Positions 57,700-64,000 of a stretch of 64,000 bases of DNA are shown one piece after another. Source of the stretch: Alteromonadaceae bacterium (lineage in GTDB: Bacteria; Pseudomonadota; Gammaproteobacteria; Enterobacterales; Alteromonadaceae); assembly GCA_013373625.1 (NCBI GenBank), contig JABXHM010000003.1:1-64000 (forward strand). The letters are read 5' to 3'. Both the position numbers and the translations under genes were made by a program. The notes beneath the pieces are model-generated. The model did not search any database. It saw nothing but the letters and a program-made list of their open reading frames with translations, and was not told where the DNA came from. Positions within the stretch are counted from its first letter, which is position 1. Each line of letters opens with the position of its first letter.

Positions 57700-58989
57700 C
57701 TAGTGCTTCACTACAAACTCTGACAATCCATGCTCCAGTCGTTTTTCAAGCCGGTTCCAGTCTGCTGCAGGCATCCTGACGTCAACCACCCAATCACCCT
57801 GGGCATCGTACGTTTGTTCAGCTATACAGTCCAGTTCATACAATACACCCCGCAAACGACTCTCCGCCGGCGGAATTTTTAAGGTATAACTTACCATGCT
57901 CTGAGCGACGCAGTCATTAATAGCATCGAGCAGTAAATCAACCCCTTGCCCCGTTTTGGCAGACAACCAGACACGAATGGGTGTCCCTTGCTCGTCGCGG
58001 TCTATCTTGGGCTCAACTTCTTCAAGCTGGTCAATTTTGTTACAAACTATTAATTGTTGGATATCACCGGCATCAATTTCATCTAGTACGGTATTTACCT
58101 CATCCATGGTTTCCAGATAATTGTTTTTTGAATAATCTACCACATGTAGCAATACATCTGCTTCTTGTGTTTCTTGCAGTGTTGCCTTGAACGCCGCGAC
58201 CAGATCATGAGGGAGATGTCGGATAAAACCAACTGTATCAGCCAGAATAACCGGACCGACTTCTTTCAAATCAACTTTACGCAGAGTAGGATCCAGCGTT
58301 GCAAACAGCTGATCAGCGGCATACACGTCGGCATTAGTAATGTGATTAAACAGCGTAGACTTGCCAGCGTTGGTGTAACCTACCAGCGATAATGTCGGAA
58401 TTTCAGCGCGCTTGCGTGATCGACGTCCCTGCTCACGCTGTTTGGCAACTTTTTCCAGACGACGCAATATGGTTTTAATACGTCCTCGGAGTAACCTTCG
58501 ATCTGTTTCCAATTGCGTTTCGCCCGGCCCCCGCAAACCTATACCGCCTTTTTGTCGTTCAAGGTGTGTCCAGCCTCGAATCAAACGGGTAGAAAGGTGA
58601 CGTAGCTGGGCAAGCTCAACCTGCAACTTACCCTCGTGAGTGCGTGCACGTTGGGCGAAAATATCCAGAATAAGACCGGTACGATCAATAACCCGGCATT
58701 TGAATACAGCTTCGAGATTTCGCTCTTGAGAAGGTGAAAGCGCGTGATTAAAAATCACCACGTTAGCTTCGTGAGCCTTCACTGCGGCGGCGATCTCTTC
58801 TGCTTTACCTGAACCAACGAAAAATTTGGAATTAGGTGCACTTCGGGATGTCGTTAACACATCAACAGCATTCACACCCGCCGATGAAACTAGTAATTCC
58901 AGCTCAGCTAAGTCTTCACGACTATCTTCATCGGCAAAATTTACATGAACAAGTATAGCCTGTTCTCCGGCTTCATAACGGTCAAACAA
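57700..58989 (-). CDS. hflX: GTPase HflX
   Basis: Ribosome-associated GTPase that splits stalled ribosomes after stress. The 429 residues show the N-terminal HflX domain, a linker rich in arginine (GPGETQLETDRRLLRGRI), and the G domain with GYTNAGKST, DTVGF and NKID. It lies 17 bp after hfq in the conserved miaA-hfq-hflX order. Confidence 0.96.
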   Translation of the reverse strand: MFDRYEAGEQAILVHVNFADEDSREDLAELELLVSSAGVNAVDVLTTSRSAPNSKFFVGSGKAEEIAAAVKAHEANVVIFNHALSPSQERNLEAVFKCRVIDRTGLILDIFAQRARTHEGKLQVELAQLRHLSTRLIRGWTHLERQKGGIGLRGPGETQLETDRRLLRGRIKTILRRLEKVAKQREQGRRSRKRAEIPTLSLVGYTNAGKSTLFNHITNADVYAADQLFATLDPTLRKVDLKEVGPVILADTVGFIRHLPHDLVAAFKATLQETQEADVLLHVVDYSKNNYLETMDEVNTVLDEIDAGDIQQLIVCNKIDQLEEVEPKIDRDEQGTPIRVWLSAKTGQGVDLLLDAINDCVAQSMVSYTLKIPPAESRLRGVLYELDCIAEQTYDAQGDWVVDVRMPAADWNRLEKRLEHGLSEFVVKH

Positions 58990-59006
58990 GCGTGTTACCT
59001 TTGTTA

Positions 59007-59264
<258 letters not shown>

Positions 59265-59334
59265 TTAATTTTTATTATAAAACCGACAACTATTAAAAAT
59301 TGTCCCAGCGCTCTAAATATATATCACACGCAAA

Positions 59335-60261
59335 TTAAAGTGTGACTTTTGCAGTAATTTTAGTCAAATTATCTTTAGCAAATGTGTCTAGCCAGGTTAG
59401 ATCAGACCAGCCTCTCAGCCAGGTCATTTGCCTTTTTGCTAATTGCCTGGTTGCAATAATACCTTTATCCCGCATCTCTGCATAGCTTAACTCGCCTTTA
59501 AGGTATTGCCATACCTGACGATACCCTACTGCACGTATAGCTGGCATATCCTCATTGAGGTCGCCACGTTTAAACAAGGCTTCAACTTCGCTTATAAGAC
59601 CTTGTTCAAGCATTAGATCAAATCGTTGCTCAATACGACTGTGTAACACGGCGCGGTCCGTTGGCGCAATCGCAAACTGGTCTATCTTGTACGGGCATTT
59701 GAAACTGGTTTGTTTTTGCCAATACGTCAGGGATTTACCTGAGCTGCGATAGACCTCCAGGGCACGTGTTATACGCTGCGGGTCATTCGGGTGGATACGC
59801 TGTGCACTGACTGGATCAATATCCTGCAACTGTGCATGCAATACTTGCCAGCCATGTGCTTCGGCTTCAGTCAATATCGCTTCCCTAATCACCGGGTCTG
59901 TCTTAGGTAGGGACGAAATACCATTTATCAAGGCATTAAAGTACATTATTGTGCCGCCAACCAAAATTGGTAAGCGTCCACGGGCGTGGATCTCGCCGAT
60001 AAGCCGTGTGGCATCGCTAACAAAATCGGCGACAGAATACGCTTGCGCCGGGTCGATAATATCTACCAGCCAATGGGGAGCAACAGCCATTTCCTGTTGT
60101 GTAGGCTTGGCAGTACCTATGTCCATGTGTTGATAAACTAATGCCGAGTCGACACTGATTATCTCTGCTGGCACTTGTTCAGCCAACGCCAATGCCAACC
60201 CCGTTTTACCCGATGCGGTAGGCCCCATTATAGAGACTACTGGTCCCTTATGACTCGTCAT
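59335..60261 (-). CDS. miaA: tRNA dimethylallyltransferase
   Basis: Adds the dimethylallyl group to A37 of tRNAs that read U-initial codons. The ATG at 60261 gives 308 residues, the family length. The P-loop GPTASGKT is at 13-20, with [16 protein letters not shown] and [12 protein letters not shown] following. The start lies within the last codons of mutL (14-bp overlap). The N-terminally longer frame is not family-like. Confidence 0.95.
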   Translation of the reverse strand: MTSHKGPVVSIMGPTASGKTGLALALAEQVPAEIISVDSALVYQHMDIGTAKPTQQEMAVAPHWLVDIIDPAQAYSVADFVSDATRLIGEIHARGRLPILVGGTIMYFNALINGISSLPKTDPVIREAILTEAEAHGWQVLHAQLQDIDPVSAQRIHPNDPQRITRALEVYRSSGKSLTYWQKQTSFKCPYKIDQFAIAPTDRAVLHSRIEQRFDLMLEQGLISEVEALFKRGDLNEDMPAIRAVGYRQVWQYLKGELSYAEMRDKGIIATRQLAKRQMTWLRGWSDLTWLDTFAKDNLTKITAKVTL

Positions 60262-62023
60262 GCTGTGCTTCTTCTTGTATCCACTGTACAAGCGCCTGCC
60301 GGGCAACTTGCTGGCTATTACGGTTTATTATGTCAGTTTGCTGCGAAAGTGCCAGTTGTTCGAACCATTGCCACACATAAACAAACTTATTTTGCTGTGC
60401 CAGAAGCCCCTCAATAAGCGTTTGCACTAACTCCTGACTATTCGTTGGCGCTGTTTCAAGTATTAACGGAAACAATCCTGCCCATGGCAATGTTCTTAAG
60501 TTCGCAGGCACCTTCAACAATCTTGCTTTGCCAGCGACATCGCTGACCTCGAAACCCGCTTCAGACAGCGTATTTAGCGCCGCTTCGGTCATTGTTACAT
60601 TCACTGTAACGGGCATTAATAGTGGCTGCGAAACAGACTTTGCACTGAGCATTGCCTGCAGCCATTCGGGCAAAAGAGAACTGGCCGTTAACAACAAGCA
60701 TCTATCATCCTGGCTGTATAACCGCGCCTCATCAAACGCCAAAAACGGCAGGCTGTGTCCCGGTTCTGCTGGTTCATTACTGGCGGGTGTCATTAACTGT
60801 TGGTAATGATGCTGGTACTGGCCAGTCACATTTTGTCCGGAAGGTCGCGCCGTTCGGCCCTGCACTGTGGCATGACGAGATGTACTGTTGCCAGAATATG
60901 GCGCTGCGGAGGCACTTTGATAGTCCGCCGTCTGTTCATGCTGTGGCGAGCCCCGCTGTACTAACGGTCTGATATAATCGTGCTCGGGCTGAGCATCTGC
61001 GCGAGCGCCGTGAAAGCCTTGTTGCTCGTCACCGACCGCTAAGGCATCACACACTGTTTTACAAATAAAATCATGTACTAAGCGACTTTGTTGAAAACGC
61101 ACTTCATGTTTGGCCGGATGCACATTCACATCGACTTCTTTGGGGTTAATAGTGAGATACACGACAAACGCGGGTTGCTCTGCGATTGCCAAAACCGATT
61201 CATAGGCCTGACGCAAGGCATGCAAAATGAGTTTATCCCGCATCCCCCGGCCGTTCACAAAACTGAACTGGCAATCATTGCTACTGCGCATTTGTCCAGC
61301 ATCGCCAAGCCAGGCTTCTAACTGAATCGACTCATAGTCACACCGGGTATGAATGGCCTGGTCTACAAAGGCCTTACCACACACCTGTCCTACCCGCACC
61401 GCCAGTTGGTCGTTACCTGTTGCAGCAAAACGCTTGGTCACCTTGTCATTGTGGCGCAGTATAAATGTCACGTCTGGTCGGCTTAGCGCAATGCGTTTTA
61501 TCACATCTTCAATATGCTGATATTCGGTTTTTTCGGTTCGCAAAAACTTTCGTCGTGCCGGGGTATTGTAAAAAATATCAGCGACATCAATAGTGGTGCC
61601 GTCAGGATGGGCTGCAGGTTGAAGAGTAACGGCCATATCCCGCCCTTCACAACTTGCCTGCCAGGCTTGCTCCTGATCCGCTGGCTTGGACGTCAGGGTT
61701 AACCGACTCACGGCAGAGATACTCGCCAACGCTTCACCACGAAAACCTAATGAGAGAATTTGTTCCAGATCATCCAGTGTTGCAATTTTACTGGTTGCAT
61801 GGCGGGATAACGCCAGCTCGAGTTCATCTTTAACAATACCACTGCCATTATCGCGCAGTTTGATACGCTTGTGGCCGCCTCTTTCAATGTCCAGTTCAAT
61901 GCGATTAGCGCCCGCATCGAGGCTATTTTCTACCAGTTCCTTAACCACTGAGGCAGGTCGTTCAACCACTTCGCCAGCAGCAATCTGGTTAGCCAGTCGG
62001 GGTGGCAATAGTTTAATGGACAA
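60248..62023 (-). CDS. mutL: DNA mismatch repair protein MutL
   Basis: MutL links MutS recognition to strand incision. The 591 residues have the GHKL ATPase domain with E29 and N33 in [18 protein letters not shown] and GFRGEAL. A low-complexity linker rich in H, Q and S (about 340-410) joins the C-terminal dimerisation domain. It is slightly shorter than the E. coli protein (615). No endonuclease DQHA motif was seen, consistent with a MutH-type organism. Confidence 0.96.
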   Translation of the reverse strand: MSIKLLPPRLANQIAAGEVVERPASVVKELVENSLDAGANRIELDIERGGHKRIKLRDNGSGIVKDELELALSRHATSKIATLDDLEQILSLGFRGEALASISAVSRLTLTSKPADQEQAWQASCEGRDMAVTLQPAAHPDGTTIDVADIFYNTPARRKFLRTEKTEYQHIEDVIKRIALSRPDVTFILRHNDKVTKRFAATGNDQLAVRVGQVCGKAFVDQAIHTRCDYESIQLEAWLGDAGQMRSSNDCQFSFVNGRGMRDKLILHALRQAYESVLAIAEQPAFVVYLTINPKEVDVNVHPAKHEVRFQQSRLVHDFICKTVCDALAVGDEQQGFHGARADAQPEHDYIRPLVQRGSPQHEQTADYQSASAAPYSGNSTSRHATVQGRTARPSGQNVTGQYQHHYQQLMTPASNEPAEPGHSLPFLAFDEARLYSQDDRCLLLTASSLLPEWLQAMLSAKSVSQPLLMPVTVNVTMTEAALNTLSEAGFEVSDVAGKARLLKVPANLRTLPWAGLFPLILETAPTNSQELVQTLIEGLLAQQNKFVYVWQWFEQLALSQQTDIINRNSQQVARQALVQWIQEEAQHDES

Positions 62024-62053
62024 AAATTAATCCTGTTATAAGTTTTGATGGAT

Positions 62054-63373
62054 TCAGGTGCCGGGAATGGTCAGCACCTGACCGATCCTAACCACATCAC
62101 CACTTAAGTTATTGGCGGCTTTGATGCTACTGACTTTAACATTATAGCGCTGCGCCAGCAGCGAGAGAGATTCTCCGCTACGTACTTTATGGGTGCGGTT
62201 CTCGGCTTTCAATGCGGCCCATAGTGTACCGTCCGGAGGCATTTGATGAAAGTAACGTTTGGTTGCATTAAACAATGCAGTTGCCAACTGCTGTCGGTAC
62301 TTTGCCCAATTCAGATTTTTTTCTTCCTGAGGGTTGGATATAAAGCCAACTTCAACCAGGATAGATGGAATATCCGGCGCGGTGAGCACGGCCAGACTGG
62401 CAGCCTGAGGCGAGCGTTTATGCATGCGGGTGATTTGTTTTAGCTCACCAATCACTTTGTTACTTAAGTCGTAACTGGTGGTCATTGAGTGATCCATTGA
62501 CAACCCCAGAATCGTCTCGGCCAGATAGCGTTCAGAGGCGTTGTCGGAGATAACTTCCGCGGCGCCCCCTAATAATTCTGAGTGGCGCTCGCTTTTTTCC
62601 AGCCAGCGTCCCAATTCACTATCGGCTCTGCGCATCGACAACACCCATACTGAACCACCGCGAGGCTCTGGCTGGGTAAACGCATCGGCATGAATAGAAA
62701 TTAACAAATCTGCTTTATGTTTTCGGGCCACTTCAGGGCGGGCATTGGGTGAGATATAATAATCTCCGCTGCGTGTCATTACCGCACGCATCCCTTTTTC
62801 GGCGTTAACCTTATCTTCGAGCATTTTAGCAACGCTCAGGGTAATATTTTTCTCAAAAGAGCCCGCCGGCCCAATTGACCCCGGATCTTTACCACCATGA
62901 CCTGCATCAATGGCAACAATAATGTCGCGATCACGGCTGGATTGATGCATATCCAAAACAACATTATTGTCGGTGGGCGGCGCTGAGTCCACCAGATCGA
63001 CCACCAATCTGTGCCCCTTGCCCTCGGCTGGCGCAACGGCAAACAACGATGGTGACGCCTTGCGATTTAATTCAACTACTATCCGGGTTGAGCGTTCATT
63101 TTTGGGCGTAGAATAACGCACCCGCTTTATCAGTGATCCTGTGTCGTCGGAATCCAGCGGCGTATCACTGTCTGTGTCAGCTAAATCAATAACCAGCCGT
63201 TCCGGATTTTTAAGCGTGAAATAGGTAAACTCTGGGGTACTTTTAAGATCGAACACTACACGCGTGCTGGCTGTGGTTGGCCACACGCGCATGTTGTTAA
63301 TATCGTTGTCAGCGCTTACTCCACAGGTGAGTAAGCATAAACTAATAAAGAGTAAAAATTTACCGCGCAACAT
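62054..63373 (-). CDS. amiB: N-acetylmuramoyl-L-alanine amidase (AmiB type) with LysM
   Basis: A periplasmic amidase that cuts septal peptidoglycan. The 439 residues have a signal peptide (to about 21), an AMIN domain (about 26-130), the zinc amidase_3 domain with H159 in DAGHGGKDPGS and SIHADAF, and a C-terminal LysM (about 393-437). The domain order matches AmiB. It lies between tsaE and mutL as in many gammaproteobacteria. Confidence 0.94.
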   Translation of the reverse strand: MLRGKFLLFISLCLLTCGVSADNDINNMRVWPTTASTRVVFDLKSTPEFTYFTLKNPERLVIDLADTDSDTPLDSDDTGSLIKRVRYSTPKNERSTRIVVELNRKASPSLFAVAPAEGKGHRLVVDLVDSAPPTDNNVVLDMHQSSRDRDIIVAIDAGHGGKDPGSIGPAGSFEKNITLSVAKMLEDKVNAEKGMRAVMTRSGDYYISPNARPEVARKHKADLLISIHADAFTQPEPRGGSVWVLSMRRADSELGRWLEKSERHSELLGGAAEVISDNASERYLAETILGLSMDHSMTTSYDLSNKVIGELKQITRMHKRSPQAASLAVLTAPDIPSILVEVGFISNPQEEKNLNWAKYRQQLATALFNATKRYFHQMPPDGTLWAALKAENRTHKVRSGESLSLLAQRYNVKVSSIKAANNLSGDVVRIGQVLTIPGT

Positions 63374-63463
63374 AACTAGCCCTGGTCTTAAATTTTATTT
63401 ATCAGGCCGTAGACTTACCCGGAACGCGCAAGATTGTGACTACCGTAATCCAGGATATTGCAG

Positions 63464-63946
63464 TTAAATCCGTTTACATTGCTGTAAAACTGCCTGCCCT
63501 GTCAGCGATAGTGCAGCCACATTGAAGCGCCGCCCCGACTTATCTGGTTCTATACTAATCACTAAATCAGCTGCTGCCAAGCATTCACCGCCATTTTGCG
63601 GCCATTCAATGAGACAGATCTGGTTTTTACCGAAATAGTCCCGAATGCCCATAAACTCTAGTTCTTCGGGATCGCTCAAACGATAAAGGTCGAAATGATA
63701 GATATTCATGCCTTCGACAGAATACGGTTCAACCAGCGTATAAGTAGGACTCTTAACATTACCTGAATGACCCAGAGCCTGAATAAAATGACGGCTAAAG
63801 GTAGTTTTACCCGCGCCTAAATCACCCTGCAAATAAACCACAATGCCAGCAGCGAGCTGGTGTTTAACGGCGCCGGCCAAATCACTGGCCAGTTTGGCCG
63901 TATCATGCTCAGTGGCCGCATAAAACGCACTTTTTGCCATACTCAT
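63464..63946 (-). CDS. tsaE: tRNA t6A synthesis ATPase TsaE
   Basis: P-loop ATPase that works with TsaB and TsaD in threonylcarbamoyl-adenosine formation at tRNA position 37. The 160 residues hold GDLGAGKT at 41-48, SPTYTLVEPY and YHFDLYRL. The reading frame stays open to the window edge; ATG at 63946 or the next ATG two codons later fits family length. The adjacent upstream gene is outside the window. Confidence 0.94.
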   Translation of the reverse strand: MSMAKSAFYAATEHDTAKLASDLAGAVKHQLAAGIVVYLQGDLGAGKTTFSRHFIQALGHSGNVKSPTYTLVEPYSVEGMNIYHFDLYRLSDPEELEFMGIRDYFGKNQICLIEWPQNGGECLAAADLVISIEPDKSGRRFNVAALSLTGQAVLQQCKRI

Positions 63947-64000
63947 AGTTGCAACGACTTCCCCATTAGATACTATGCAATGTAACTTCTTACTGATTAA

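Overview
The window reads as a chromosomal segment of a marine gammaproteobacterium close to Alteromonas (order Alteromonadales). This rests on the ribosomal and RNA polymerase proteins, the contiguous order trpT-secE-nusG-rplKAJL-rpoBC-rpsL-rpsG-fusA-tuf, the tsaE-amiB-mutL-miaA-hfq-hflX-hflK-hflC block, and marine accessory functions (amylosucrase, a PEP-CTERM protein, a ligase-associated repair set). No insertion sequence, prophage, integrase or CRISPR array was seen, and the first gene (tuf) is cut by the window edge.

Bases 1-16.9 kb hold the translation/transcription super-cluster, all on the minus strand. Control signals are readable: consensus sigma70 promoters before rpsL, rplK and tRNA-Trp, strong intrinsic terminators after nusG and rpoC, a partial terminator between rplL and rpoB, a recognisable L10 leader before rplJ, and a terminator-like hairpin in the rpsL leader. 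Bases 17-32 kb are accessory and housekeeping genes in short units: RraA-like/ABC exporter/acyl-CoA dehydrogenase-like; an exported amine oxidase/cytochrome c/RidA set; dbpA and pyrC; PhnA-domain protein; lipocalin; aldo/keto reductase plus VOC protein.

Bases 32-46 kb contain an MFS transporter divergent from an amylosucrase with a LacI-type operator between them (probable sucrose locus), a 67-aa zinc-ribbon gene with a structured leader and a large hairpin over its stop codon, folE divergent from folM, the agmatine-to-putrescine pair aguA-aguB, and the ligase-associated set (PdeM phosphoesterase, Lhr-type helicase, MBL exonuclease, ATP-dependent DNA ligase) with an unassigned lipoprotein gene inside it.

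Bases 46-49 kb are AT-richer and sparsely coding: a polysaccharide pyruvyl transferase family gene, a PEP-CTERM protein and two small ORF candidates. Bases 49-55 kb carry a GST, ubiG, a TPP enzyme of the acetolactate synthase type, hemH with an overlapping DUF4112 gene, and an AbgT-family transporter behind an unusually structured leader. Bases 55.5-64 kb are the conserved hfl/hfq/mutL block ending in tsaE. The most interesting unexplained signals are the structured RNAs around the zinc-ribbon gene and abgT, the putative sucrose operator, the periplasmic amine oxidase operon, and the small ORFs at 46-48 kb.
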